DNA of 64,000 nucleotides from Membranipora membranacea (taxonomy: Eukaryota > Bryozoa > Gymnolaemata > Cheilostomatida > Membraniporidae). The notes under the pieces were generated by a model. It was not told the DNA's origin and made no database searches. It was given only the letters and a program-made list of their open reading frames with translations. Position numbers and translations under genes: made by a program. Below are positions 34,854 through 48,236 of the stretch, one piece after another. The first letter of the stretch is position 1; each line of letters starts with the position of its first letter. The DNA lies in assembly GCA_914767715.1 (NCBI GenBank), contig OU612069.1, forward strand, positions 5,952,001 through 6,016,000. Reading direction: 5' to 3'.

Positions 34854-37800
34854 TACAATAATAAATATTATAGGTGTCAATGTATCAGATGGTTGAGTCC
34901 CGAATGGTTTTGGCAGATCAAGCAAAATGTTTCAAGCTGGCCTATATTGCCATACAGAGCAGCACCAACCTCTCTTGCACTAATTGACAACGGTCGAAGG
35001 CTGTGAATATCATCCGAAAACTCTATTGATTTGATGTCTGCTGGCCTGATTCATGCCTAGGGTGTATTGCTATGGAGGCCTATTGAGATTTTCAATCCAA
35101 CAATATTTCTTGCCAAAATTATTGTTATTATTATAATTATCAAATTATGAACTTACTTAGTTGTTTCTATAAACACAGATTTTTCAAGTGGAGATGTGGA
35201 GTGGAGGTTAACACAAATATTTTCCTGAACTGATATTGAAAAAAATAGTATTGTGCTATGGGTATTAAAGTACTTTACAACTATCGGTTAGAAGATGCGT
35301 TGTTTGCTTAATTAAGCATGCATTGCAAGAATAAGTACCATGTTTTAACAGCATGATGAGAGCATTGGAATTTTTAAGAACACAATTTCTAATTTAGCAA
35401 TCAATGGGTATAGACTTATGATACAGATAGTGGTGGAAACATGATCTGTGCTGCCAAAAATTATATTTATGTTTACAATTATTATTCATTGTGGTATTCA
35501 TTGTTTATATGAGTCAATTATTAGATATTAAATGCAATTATTTTCAGTTACATATACTATGAGCCTGCCTGCCAGCGCGTCCGACAGTCAACCAAACTAA
35601 TCTGTGTCAAAACTGTGTCAATAATTAATTTCCCTTTTTGTTTATGATATATACTTTTGAGAAATAAACTGCTCATAAAATCGACAAAGTGTAACCTTAT
35701 ATCTGAACAGTGCATTATGCAATGAGAAACTGAGCTGTCTTGAAACCGTCAGCAGGCATTGATTTTTATTCCACTCACTCACTGCAGCTGATGGGAGTCC
35801 AAACTGTCCATGTGTCATGTGCCAATTTGTTGGACCTAGTTGGCGGGACTGGTACTGGAGGGGTGTGGGCTGATGGTCAATTGGTGTTAATGAACGGACA
35901 GTTTTTGCTGGCCGGATAGAAAAAATTGAATTGCCAATTTTCGCAACTCAATCAACCTCTTCCGACTGGCTCTAGATAACATTACATCGGCGGTAAAGTG
36001 TTTTAGACTGGGAAAGAGGTATGGGTTTGGTAGTGCCCCTATACAATGAACTGGTTACATGTTTTATAGACACAGAGGGGCAACAAAAATGTACATAGTA
36101 TACCACCTGTATTATTGGACCTTTTCAGAACAGACCTAAATAGTCCGAGATGAACATGCATGCAATGGCTGGTTCATGCCACAAACTTAAAACAAAAAAC
36201 CGATCATTGCATCCTCACATTTACTACACGGTGAACGTTGTGATAGCGTGTTGCATAAAAATTTATTTAGTATTCTGTTAACATTTGGCTAACATTATGT
36301 AGAAAATAATAGGCTTTGGTTATTGTCTAAAAGCTTACGGAATGATAGTCAGAATGTTCAGATTCTGTTATAGCAGAATCTTTAGATCTGAGTAACTGTC
36401 AAATTTTATTTTTAACGTGATGATAACTTCATTATGTAATGACAAGAAAACAGCTCATAATTAGCGCTTGAATGATGTCATGATAATGCTATAAAATAGC
36501 ATTTCATTCTATTTCCAGTACTAAACTTTCTTATCTTTTTCCCTTATTTTCATAAGTTTTTGCATCATTTTAATTGAATGCCCAATTCATCATCAGTTAT
36601 TACAACATATTTTGTTCTTATTAAGTAGTTATTAATAAAATGCAGAATTATTACACGATGATTCGTAAATTTATCTTTCAAAATTTCATGATCTTATAAA
36701 GTTGCGCACTACTTGTCATTGATACAGAGTTATGAGATATATTTTTGATTTAATTCTTGACAATGTTACAATGTTACCATGCCATATACATAGGCTTCCT
36801 CATGAGGACGATACTGCTCCATCACTCTTTAATGTTATTTCATAACATTTTTATAACACGACATTTGCTGTCGCCTGGCGTTTATGTAACGTTATAAAAT
36901 AATGCTCTCACGATGTCGGGAAACAACTGTTTCAGTATGCCCTGACCAGTATGAAAGATAATGACCGTTGATGAATATAAAAATTTGTTCAAAGTGACAC
37001 TCAATTATCCTGCCTTCTTTTGTAACCAAGAGTACAGCTTTCTGTTATTTCTAGCTATTTGTGACTTATCTTTTTGTGCACAATTTTCCTTGGTCAAATC
37101 AGTGTTGGCTCAGATGGCGATCTTGTTAGTTTAGCCTGCCATCACTCCGTCTATTTAATAGTGAGAGGTTTTATAGCATAAGAATGTACCTTGTATAGAA
37201 TTTCAATGGGCAAAAAATGTTGCTAAACTGAACTAATACTTTAGCAAAAGTAATGGATAAAAATTCATGCAGTAGCAGTGAATTTTTGTCAATTGTAACT
37301 TCAATAAAATCTGAAAACTAACAAGTGTTATTATTAATACACACAGTTAAATTTTAATTTGATTCTGCAAGGTTTTGGTCTTTATATTATTAAATATGCC
37401 TATCGTATACCATGCTCACTGAGTTAGAACTTTATCGACAGAGGACTGAGGACTAGTAGGTATAAAGATTCCTTAGCAAAATTTTTCAAATTGATGATAA
37501 TCCAGAGCGGCAGAATTTCACTCAGGATGGCAGCATAAGAGCTGCAACAATTTAATATACAACAGTTTCCTCCACTCTTTTGTCTCTATGATAATTTTGC
37601 ATTTCTTGCCACAAGCTGGTATTGTTGGTATGTCGGGTAGATTCAGTAGTGAATTCGCCTAGGGGACTTGACCCTACCAATTTTCAGCGTGTCAATTTTG
37701 AAAAACCTCTTGTTTTTAATTACCAAGTGCCCAGAGGGCCTCATTGTGAGATTAGTTGGAATTATGAATGGATTACGCTGGTTTACTTGGTGCAATAGCC

Positions 37801-40800
37801 AATTACCATGATTTTCCCCTTTGACTGCCCTTAAGAGAGGATTGCATCATGTATTCCTGTGACGTAGAATAGATGTCTCTCATATGTTTGTGCCTACAAT
37901 CTGAGCAAATAACTATAGCCAACGTCACTAGGCACTGATTTTCTTCATCCTTGATTTGGGTTCACCAATCTACACATATTTAAAATTGAGACTAATAAAA
38001 TGATGGTCTTTTATAAAAGACTCAGGCAATCAAATTTGAGTCCATAATTGCAAACAATTTGATATGGTCTTCTACTATGTAGCTAATCTGCAGGAGTGAA
38101 CTCTAACTGCAGGAGCCATTGAATATTCTCAGAGTAGACAGTAACAGGATGATGTCATTTATTGAACACACCATACACAGACCATTTATAAGAGAATTTT
38201 AAAGGAACATTACACAAGACACTTTTATGTGTAAATACCTAGAGATAATAATCAGCCTTCACTCTATTGTTTCTTTGGAGATTGGGCATAACATCCATTG
38301 TAAATTTAATGTAAATGAAATTATCCTAAGAAGACAGGAGACACCTATACTTGTTTAGGTAAACAAACTCAGAGTAGTTCTCACAAGATGATGTCTCAAT
38401 AACAATAACAAACCCAGGTGAAATCAACAAGCGGGATTTATGGTTATGGTTAATCTATCGCATTTGGCCTATTTTAAAACTGGCAATACACAGTATACAG
38501 AACATGTAAAAAAATTGCATTTACGTGTCAACAGCTGAGAAGAAATGTGTTTCCCTGATCTGACAAAACGCTAGTGTCTAGAAGTTTGAAATATTACAAC
38601 ATATGGAATGGCTGTGTGTGCCCCTGCAAGATGTTAGATGGTTGAGATACAATGCTTGGATGCTGCTTGAATTTGCTACTCTGTGCCAGGGATTTGTGAG
38701 ATCTAGTTTCTATTATCAGTGCTAATAGTGATGCTCGATAAGTAAATCTGCGGTAAGGTTATGATCTGGGCAATATACTGAAACCTGGTGGCCTTAAGTC
38801 AAAAGAGGGATGCTCATAAGACTTGACAAGTTATCTTATAGGTATAAAAAAATTAAGAGCGTACTGTGATCACATTAACCCCCTTCATGTGTACTGAAAT
38901 GACTTAGGTAAAATAATGAATACATCTGCCGGTCCCTGTTGTAGAATCCCAATATTTCTCTGTCATGTGGAGGTTTCCAAGATTACTGGTTCTTCTATCA
39001 TACTTAAGTAATTTTTGTATTCTGCTTTCACAATTAAATTTGGGTTCCATTTTCATATAAGGAACAATAATCTAAGTCGGCATTCAATAATCTGACATTA
39101 TTTTAAGTGATATCATGTTAGAAGACAAGACTACAGGTTCACATCAAATCATCATTGTGATATTAATGTTGCATCATCGTATTGTGCTGAGTGTGAAGCT
39201 TCTATACGATGCAATCCCTTTCATTGTTTTAACCTTTTGTAAACAAAAGAATCCTTTATATGCTGATCCTGATTTTTTTCAATAGAGGATAAATGCAGCA
39301 TGTCAGCTTGCATCCAAAGTTTATATGAGAAAACTGAGAATAAATGTTAAGAATTGCTGCATTAAATGAAGGGAAAATATGATAGAGTGACCCTAAATGA
39401 TTTATCTATTCGCAATGTCACAACGAGGGCAGACAAAGAAGTTGACGCTTCTAGCATGTTTAGAAGTGCATTTTAATTGAGTCATCTGGTTAATAAAAGA
39501 TAATGTTTTGCCAACATTTCATCATGTTTTATGAAATTCATGATTTTTTGCATTCATTTTGTAGATTAAATAGTAAGTAAACCACCAAGCGTTAACAATA
39601 ACTTTCAATCATTTTGTGATGGTTTCTGCATCAAATTTAAAAAAATGTAGGGGGAGATAAAGAGGAAACCATATAAGTCACTGAGAAGCCGAAATAACAT
39701 CAAGTTGATAACAAGATGCTGCTGTTTGTTAAGCAATTTTGAAACTCGAAATCCGATCAAAATTGATTGGGTTTATAATTAAGTATGTTGGTGCAATTGA
39801 TTGTGTTACAGAAAATAATAAAACAATGTTATCATTATTTCAATTAAGGTGCAATGATCTAGTATTTACCCTAAAATATACAGCCTATATCTCGCTCATA
39901 AAATTGGTCACAGCTTTAGAGTGTCACAATACACAAATTAGTTATATTTACTTCTAAACTTATGCGTGATAATTTGTAATCGTTTATTTTAGGGACAAAA
40001 AATGATGCAGCTAGATGTTTCCTTATCAATTGCACATGCATATTATGTTATCACTCGCACATACAAATCTTCTGCAAATAAGTGTAGGTATACTCTTAAT
40101 CTTTACCAGTAGGGGATGTTCTAATGAAGTCATTTGCCAAACAATCAGGTAGGCCTATTGAGATTTCCAATCTTGGTATATTTTTCCGTAAAGTAATTGT
40201 TATTATTATAATTACCTAACTATGGATTTAATTACTTCTTTTTATAAGAATAATACAGAATCTTCAAGTGGGAGATGTGGGATGGAAGTCAAAAGTATAT
40301 TGATATAGAAAAACATATTATTGTAATATGGTTATTAGAGTATTTTAAACAATAGTATGGCTTTTGGTTAGAAGATGCGTCTTTGCCCATTTAAGCCTGC
40401 GTTACAAGATTAAAATCCATTTTTCAACAGCACAATTGGAGCAATTGAATTTGTAAGAAGATAATTCCTAATATAGCGATAATATGTTGGTGAAGACTTG
40501 TGAAACAGATAGTTGTGTGAACTTGATCAGTGCTGCCAAAAAAATGAATTTACTATTGTATCCATCGCATATATGTAGCAAATTGCTACATATTGAATTT
40601 AATTATTTTCAAAAACTTTGACTATGAGCCTGTCTGCCAACATGTCTGACAACCAACAAAACTGTAAGTGCATGGCTGACAGGATACCTGACCGTCAGCC
40701 TGTTTCCACGCAGACACAGTGGGGGGAAAACCTGCACTGAACCGGTACAGGAAGGGCAACTTGTTTTACATTTGGCCATTCAATTTGGTCTATCCGTCCA

Positions 40801-41484
40801 GCTAAAACTGGTCGGATAGACCAAATTGAATGGCCAATTCTTTTCCGCTCAATGACCTCCTCCCACTTGCTCTAAATTAAGTTACATTGGCTGCAAAGCA
40901 GTTTTGGACAGATCAATTTAACAATCCGCCTGGGAAAGAGGTATGTGTTGGGTATACCATGAATTGGGTACATTTTTTTATAGAAACAGAGGGGCAACAA
41001 AAAATTACATAGTATACCACCTGTATTATTGAACCTTATGGGAACAGACCTAAATTAGACCTATATGAACATGCAATGCAATGCCACAAAGTTATAATTA
41101 AAAAACCTCCCAATTCATCCTTATATTAACAAATAAGGTACTTATATGAACTTCTTGTGACACGCCTAATAAGACAATTATAGGGGAATGAGTGACAAAA
41201 CAGCAGACCGATCAGTTTGAACAATCCTCCATCTCTAGCCCACATTTTGTGAAACTCACTTCTCTTTGCAACCATTGATTTAAGTTTCATATATTGCCAA
41301 TGCAGCGTCAATCAAACCAAGTCACAATTTATTGAAGCAGTCTTATAGAAACAAGTCTTTGATTTGGTCAATCACTTATTTTCTCTTGACATACTCATTT
41401 GGGAACAAAATACTGTAGCATGTCTAGCAATCATGTATAAGGAGAACAAGTTGTGATACTGTTGAGATATTTGAATACTAGATG
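34854..41484. repeat. repeat mosaic without LRR exon
   Basis: Contains diverged copies of the recurrent segments: 34910-35520 and 35750-36200, 37200-38100 (matches 21130-22100), 38560-39780 (matches 24220-26270), 40120-40600 and 40670-41480. Part of it (about 36230-37190) is only loosely related to the 19.6-20.0 kb sequence. No host exon is found in this 6.6 kb, although complete units elsewhere contain one. Confidence 0.6.
40772..40837. repeat. 25-bp perfect inverted repeat, hairpin
   Basis: Left arm 40772-40796 (TTGGCCATTCAATTTGGTCT..) is exactly complementary to 40813-40837. The 16-nt spacer adds a further CCAG/CTGG pairing. In sister units only the right-arm version (GGACGGATAGAC..GAATGGCC) is present, so the left arm is a local inverted duplication. 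Confidence 0.85.
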
Positions 41485-42096
41485 CAACAATTTACATACT
41501 TAGGCACCATTATTACCAACAAACTGGATTTTACTCTGAACACCTTGAAAACTACAGCGAAAGCTCGCCAAAGGCTACATATGATCGCCAAGCTATACCA
41601 TCTCGGTGTCACTGAGAAACTAATAACGACCTTCTACAAGTCCTTCATAGAGTCAGTAATCCCCTACCACCTGGTTGTGCTATATAGTCATCTGAGCGCA
41701 GACTCTAAGAAAAAGTTAAAATCTGTGATAAGAACTGCAGGTTACCTATCAGGCGAACTTACGTTCACATCCGTAGACGACCTTTACTCTAATATACTGA
41801 AAGTAAAGAGCCTCCGTATGATTGCTACCGAAGATGAACCACTACTCCGTCTTAACCAGCTGCCGTCAGGCAGATATCAATCAGTCAAGTTCCGCGTGCA
41901 GATCCGTGCCAAATGTTTTAGAGCAGAATTCATCAAATAGCTAAATAGTGTCTTCCAAAAGTAATAGTATTTTTTTTATGGTCTTATCATTTTATTTATA
42001 TTTACAGAATCAACAGTTTTAACAATTTTTACAGAGCACCCTACAGAGACAGTTTTATTTCTCAGAGATTGAGACCAAATATAAACATACATACAT
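41485..42096 (+). mobile_element. 5'-truncated Rex1-like LINE, RT C-terminal part
   Basis: The frame reads QQFTYLGTIITNKLDFTLNT through SVIPYHLVVLYSHL and RTAGYLSGELTFTSVDDLYS to RLNQLPSGRYQSVKFRVQIR, with TAG at 41938-41940. It is collinear with the C-terminus of the LINE at 31-33 kb (VYLGTSID.. and LSSGRYHALKCRVDIRG) and is the same family by sequence. The host repeat (ACTAGATGCA / AAAATGACAAAAA) is continuous in sister units, defining the insertion. The 3' tail contains ATAAACATACATACATT. Confidence 0.8.
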
Positions 42097-42948
42097 TAAA
42101 ATGACAAAAAGAGAAGGTAAATTTAATTTTAAAATGTCCAGTTATGTCTTTTCTCTTTACATGAGAGCTCCAATTCGGTGTCGATCAATGAAACTTAATA
42201 GATGACCAATTTTGAAATTTGTGCATGATAAATATTGCTAATATTGTTAAAGTGTTAATATCGAATCGTAATATAATTGCATATGTATGTGCTTTCATTT
42301 TCCTTGCGCCTAATTAAATTGATGAGGCACCGACTAAATTATTTGCACTGAAGACCGGAGTTCCCAATTTTAAGTTTTCAAAGGAAAGTTAGTGTAATGG
42401 GGTCCGACCAATGTGTTCCTGATCTCTTTTAGAGCCGCTGTAGGGAAGCGCATCTTTTTTACTGAAAGGTACTACTGTTGCAAGCATCTGACTCACATTC
42501 ACGTTCGTTTCAGATATCAATAGGTATATCTAGTGATGCAAGTTGCATGATTCAGATGTGAAACTCAATCTATAATTGCTGACTAGAAATATAGACTTAA
42601 TATGTAAATATAAATGCTTAACTAAACTTTCTTTCTAGTGATGCAATTTATCAATCCATAGTGACTTTTCAATCCATCCATAATAAAATGTGGAATATTC
42701 ATTAGCCTTAGCTTCTGACTGGTATAATTGTGATGCATTGACACTCGATGCATCAAAGACAGATGTTATGACAGTCTCCTATTTAGGAGTAATTTTAGAT
42801 AAAAATATGAGTTTAAATCCCATGTCAATGAGATTAAACAAAACCTAACCCAGTCATAGCAAACTTTAAGAGAAGTCACCATACTCAGAGGGAACAAACT
42901 AATTGTACAAAAAGTCTGATATACTACTGTTGCAAGCATCTGACTCAC
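42097..42948. repeat. leader segment of LRR cassette unit 2
   Basis: Matches the sequence ahead of each LRR exon, with an echo of the splice-donor phrase at 42478-42497 and a damaged RT remnant at about 42780-42860. Confidence 0.65.
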
Positions 42949-43089
42949 CTGTCTGGAAGACCAGTTAATCCACAGAAACTGGCATCTATACTCTTCAATG
43001 ATTGAATTTCCCCCAATCCTGCAGGTAATGTCTGTAGACCCTTATTCCCACTAACATCTAACGACTCCAGTCCTGGCAGTTTGCAGATG
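42949..43089 (-). CDS. LRR cassette exon 2 (141 nt, two LRRs)
   Basis: Same splice sites and phase as its sisters (acceptor ..TCCACCACAG, donor CAG|GTGAGT). Encodes ICKLPGLESLDVSGNK, GLQTLPAGLGEIQSLKS and IDASFCGLTGLPD. Variable positions: D11, S13, G14, K16, S33, S37 and F38. No stop and no splice-site damage, so it is usable. Confidence 0.8.
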
Positions 43090-46000
43090 CTGTGGTGGAT
43101 AAATAACAGAATGTTAAAATGCCTTGCAATACTGGTTGTTAGTTGATGGAGCAAAGACAATTGAGCAAACGCATTCTATTAATAGGAGGGAGTTTTAGAT
43201 TGATCAATTACCCATGTAAGTTGTAACTATCAGATAAATATCTGTATGAATTTTACAGCGCTTCTCCCAAAGCTGAGATTAATTGGTATGACATTGCGAT
43301 GCACAGGATAGTCAATAATGGCAGGTTCACATTCAAAAGCTAGAAGTCCCCCCCCCCCCCCCCTGTTTAGGGAGCCCTAATCTGAGCAGCCCTGATTGTC
43401 ACAATGATCAACATGGAAAATGAATTATGGTGATCTATTAATAATATTAGTAAAATTAGTAATTGAAAGATCATTGACCTGAGGAAATTTTAAGTTTCAT
43501 AGGCCACATAATCATAAAGACAGCGTCATTTCGCTCTATTTTTCAGTAACAAAGCTTTCTTATTCAATGGTAATCGGCTACATTAAGTTATATTTAAAGG
43601 ATAATACACCCGTGGCATCGTAACTTTTAACATAATATTACTTGATAGAGTTGAAAGTCTCAGATTATCACTATCAAAAAACTTCTCTCATTGACTAAAT
43701 GTACAAATGATTTTTATTTTAAATTGGTACAGAGTTGATTTATTATTACACGAGGTGATGAGGACTAATTAATTTGCTAAATATAGTCTCATCATACTGC
43801 ATTTTTGTTCTGGTCGATTTTCTTGCTAATTGTCAAAAATAGATATAATTAATTAAATTAATATTATGCCTTATTGATAACTTCAAAGTACTATTTCCAA
43901 GGTGGTATAGAAACATTGCGGCAGCAGAAATCATATCCCATTACACTCATGCTATTGGTTGAGAGGACAATCCAATGCTCTAATATTATTGGAATAAAAA
44001 GTATCACCATTATGATGAGAGAGAGCACTGAACGTTGTGACAGTTTTATGAAAACACATTACCACAATGCATCTCATTTTGAACATTATCGGTGGCTATG
44101 AGGTGGTTGTCACATCATTATATAACAAACTTCATGAGATGATCATAAAATAATGCTGTAGTGATGGAAGAACTGTGATGCTATAGCATTGTTAACATTG
44201 AATACTTTTTGATAGCATGATCATAACATCATTAAAGTGCTAATTATAAGCTGTTTTCTCACATTTAATAATGATGTATCATCATGTCAAAAATAATGTT
44301 TGACTAATACTTAGAACCAAAGATTCTGCTATATCTGAATCTGAACATTGTGATCACCATTCTGTATCCTATTAGACAATAACACAATCCTATCATTTAC
44401 ACACCGTATAATACTTGATAAATTTGTATGCAAAACATTGTCACAATGTTCACAGTTTGCTGGCTTTTTGAGCTTCATCTGTAACAAAAAGGCAAATAGC
44501 TTTTAGGTTATTGAATATAGGGATCACAACAATTCCCAGGGATCAGTATATTATTAGCATTTATAAACTTGGATTTTCAGCTTTTTGATAGGTAAACTAT
44601 AAAGAATAATCCCTTTTCTTTTATATCTATTGGTAGGAACATATAACAATAGTCTTAAACAAACTGCTCACATGGATTTGTAAATAAAAGGCAATATCAC
44701 CGTGTCTAGCATACTCTGCAAGTCTTCGTCTAAAAGGTAATAAAACTGCCAACACAGGTCTCCAAAATTTAAATTCACACTTTGCTTCTAAATTTTACTA
44801 ATCGCAGTCACATAGATATGTTGGTAGTTGGTTGTTTGACTGAACTAAATACAATATCTTTATTTTCAGTTTTAACGCTTTGTATATTTGGTATTTTTTG
44901 CAGGTCCTTGCCATCATTCTAAGGGCAAATCCTCCACCTGCACCATTTAAATATTTGTAAACATATGTCAACAACAACAACTGTCAACAAATAGTCCATT
45001 GAAATAGTCAAAGTGAAAGATTTGAAAGAGTTCAAAAAATGTTTCACCTCTATAAATGGGGCGCAATCATAGACTTGATTATAAACCTAGACATGACACT
45101 ATATGGATATTGAGGCACTGAGGAACTTAATTGTGGGCAACGTAACGTCATAGGAAGGTGTAGAAGCAATGATGCGATGATTGATTTTCTGTCCACAATC
45201 AAGGTTTTTTGTTCATTAACTCGATGAATTTTGATCGGATTTTGAGTTTGAAAAATACAATAGATTAAGCAGCTAATCTCATTTACGGCAAGAAAAGATT
45301 TGGAACTCAGAGGTTTATATGGATTTTGTGGTTCAATAGCTGTAGGAATCATCATCTCCTTATTTGTATAAATATTTAAACCAGAGTTGCTACCCCACAA
45401 AATTGATATACATATAGTAAGTCTTTTGTTCTGCTCCACAAAATCCACAATAAATTTAGCAGGATAGAAACAAACGACATTTGATATTCTAGTTTGTATC
45501 AACCGATGTGTCTTTGATTGAAAGGCCAGCAGTTTTGAATTTGACACCCTATGATAGAATTAAATGTAAATGCTAATTTCATGTATCCAATTTGGCCCTC
45601 AAATCGAATCCACACCGAGATATGGAAACATAGTGATTTTGAAATAGAAGTTCAATGGGCAAAAAATGTTGCTAAACTGAACTAATACTAAGCAAAAGTA
45701 ATGGCTAAAATTTCATGCAGCAGCAGTGAATTTTTGTCAATTGTAACTTTAATAAAATCCGATAATTAACAATTAAATTTGATTTTGATTCTGCACGGTT
45801 TTGGTAGCTTTGGTCTTAGCCTTGTATGATATTTTTAAATATGCCTATCGTATACCATGCTCACTGAGCTAGAACTTTATCGACAGAGCAGCAGCATTTC
45901 ACTCAGGATGGCAGCATAAGAGCTGCAACGATTTAGTATCCAACAGTTTCCTCTATTCTTTTTTCTCCATGATATGTCGGGTAGATTAATTGTAGTGAAT

Positions 46001-48236
46001 TCGCCCATAAGGGCTAGGGGACTTGACTCTACCAATTTTCCGCCGGTCAATTTTGAAAAAGCTCTTGTTTTTAATTACCAGGTGCCCAGAGGGCCTCATT
46101 GTGAGATCGGTTGGAATTATGAATGGATTACGCTGGTTTACTTGGTGCAATAGCCAATTACAATAATTTTCCCCTTTGACCTTAAAAGAGCATTGCATCA
46201 TGATATTCCTGTGACGTAGAATAATCTGTAATGTATTTCCTATGTTTTTGCCTACAATCTGAGCAATTGACTATAGCCAACGTCACTAGGCACTGATTTT
46301 CTTCATCCTTGATTTGGGTACACCAATCTACACATATTTAAAATTAAGACCAATAAAACGACGGTCTTTTATAAAAGACTCAGGCAATCAAATTTGAGTC
46401 CATAATTGCAAACAATATGATATGGTCTTCTACTATATCGCTCATCTGCAGGAGTGAACTCTCACTGCAGGAGCCATCGAATATTCTCAGGGTTGACAAT
46501 AACAGGATAATCTCATTTATTGAACCCACCATACACAGACCATTTATAAGAGATTTTATAAAGGAACATTACACAGGACACTTTTTTGTGTAAATACCTG
46601 ATATGATAATCAGCCTTCACTGTGTTGTTTCTTCGGGGATTAGGCATAACATCCATTGTAAATTTCATGTAAATGAAATTATTCTAAGAAGACAGGAGAT
46701 ACCTATACTTGTTAAGGTGAACAAACTCAGAGTAGTTCTCACAAGATGATGTCTCAATAACAATAACAAACCCAGGTGAAATCACCAAGCAGGGTTTATG
46801 GTTATGGTTAATCTATCACATTGGGCCTATTTTAAAACTGGCGATACACAGTATACAAAACATGTATAAAATTTGTATTTCAGTGTTAACAGCTGAGAAG
46901 AAATGTGTTTCCCTGATCTGACAAAAAACTAGAGTCTAGAAGTTATGAAATATTCCAACGTAACGCAGTGGAATTGCTGTGTGTGCCCCTGTGCGATGTA
47001 AGATGGTTGAGACACAATGCTTGGATGCTGCTTGAAATTACTACTCTGTGACGGGGATTTGCAATATCTAGTTTCTATTATCAGTGCTAATAGTGTTGCT
47101 TGATGTGTAAATTTGCTATAAGGTTGTGATCTGGGCAAGATACTGAAACTTGGTGGCCTAAAGTTAGAAGAGGCAAGCTCAAAAGACTTAACAAGTTATC
47201 TTATAGGTATTAAAATAATTAAGAGTGTACTGTGATCACATTAACCCCCCTCTTGTGTACTGACATGCCTTAGGTAAAATAATGAATAAATCTGGCGGTC
47301 CCTGTTTTAGAATCCCAATATTTCGCTGTCATGTGGAGGTTTTATAAAATTACTGGTTCTTCTATCATACCTAGGTACTTTTTATATCCTGCTTTCACAA
47401 TTAAATATGGGTCCCATTTTCATATTAGGAACAATTATCTAAGTCGGCATTCAATACTCATAATCTGATATTATTTTAAGTGATGTCATGTTAGAAGACA
47501 AGACTACAGGTTCACATCAAACCTTCATTGTGATATTAATATTGTATCATTGTATTATGCTGAGTGTCAGGCCTCTATACAATTCAATTCTATTCATTGT
47601 TTCAACTTTAAGTAAACAAAAGAATCCTTTATATGCTGTGCCCTATTCTTTTCAATAGAGGATAAATGTAGCATGTCAGCTTGCATCCAAAGTTTATATG
47701 AGAAAGCTGAGAATAAATTTTGAGAAATTCTGCATTAAATGAAGGGAAAATACGATGGAGTGACCCTAAATGATTCGTCTATTGGCAACGTCACATCGAG
47801 GTCACACAAAAGAATTGACACTTCTAGCATTTGTAGAAGTGCATTTTAATTGTGTCATCTGGTTAATTAAAGATATTTTTTGCCAACATTTCATCATGTT
47901 GTACGAAATTCATGATTTTTTGCATTTATTTTTGGATTAACCCATTAAGCCCTAAGCCTTTGTTCCAAAATCGACAAGCTAAGCCTAGGCTATTTTCATG
48001 TTTTCTTGTTTTCGAAATATGGCGTTACTTAAAATCACTTGTACAATTAAATTAAAATTAAATAAATTAATATAGCTACAGGCATCACTTAGAGCTCATT
48101 AGAATACCAAGAGAATCTTCTATATCATGATCCATTTATTTCTTCTCTCACATTCAATTACCAGTTCTAAAACTGACAAGTGGTTGATAATGAAATGCCT
48201 CTACCAGCATCTGAGCACTTAAACTAAACTAAGTTA
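43090..48236. repeat. repeat mosaic, long copy of the 19.5-22 kb and 24-26 kb segments
   Basis: 43880-46440 parallels 19480-22140 in the same orientation, including the frame that reads MLLVERTIQCS. 46915-47950 parallels 24230-25180. A 16-17-bp C tract lies at about 43351-43366. 47945-48180 (CCCATTAAGCCCTAAGCC..) is unique in the window. A lone end of the TIR element of 34.15 kb lies at about 48178-48225. No host exon. Confidence 0.65.
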
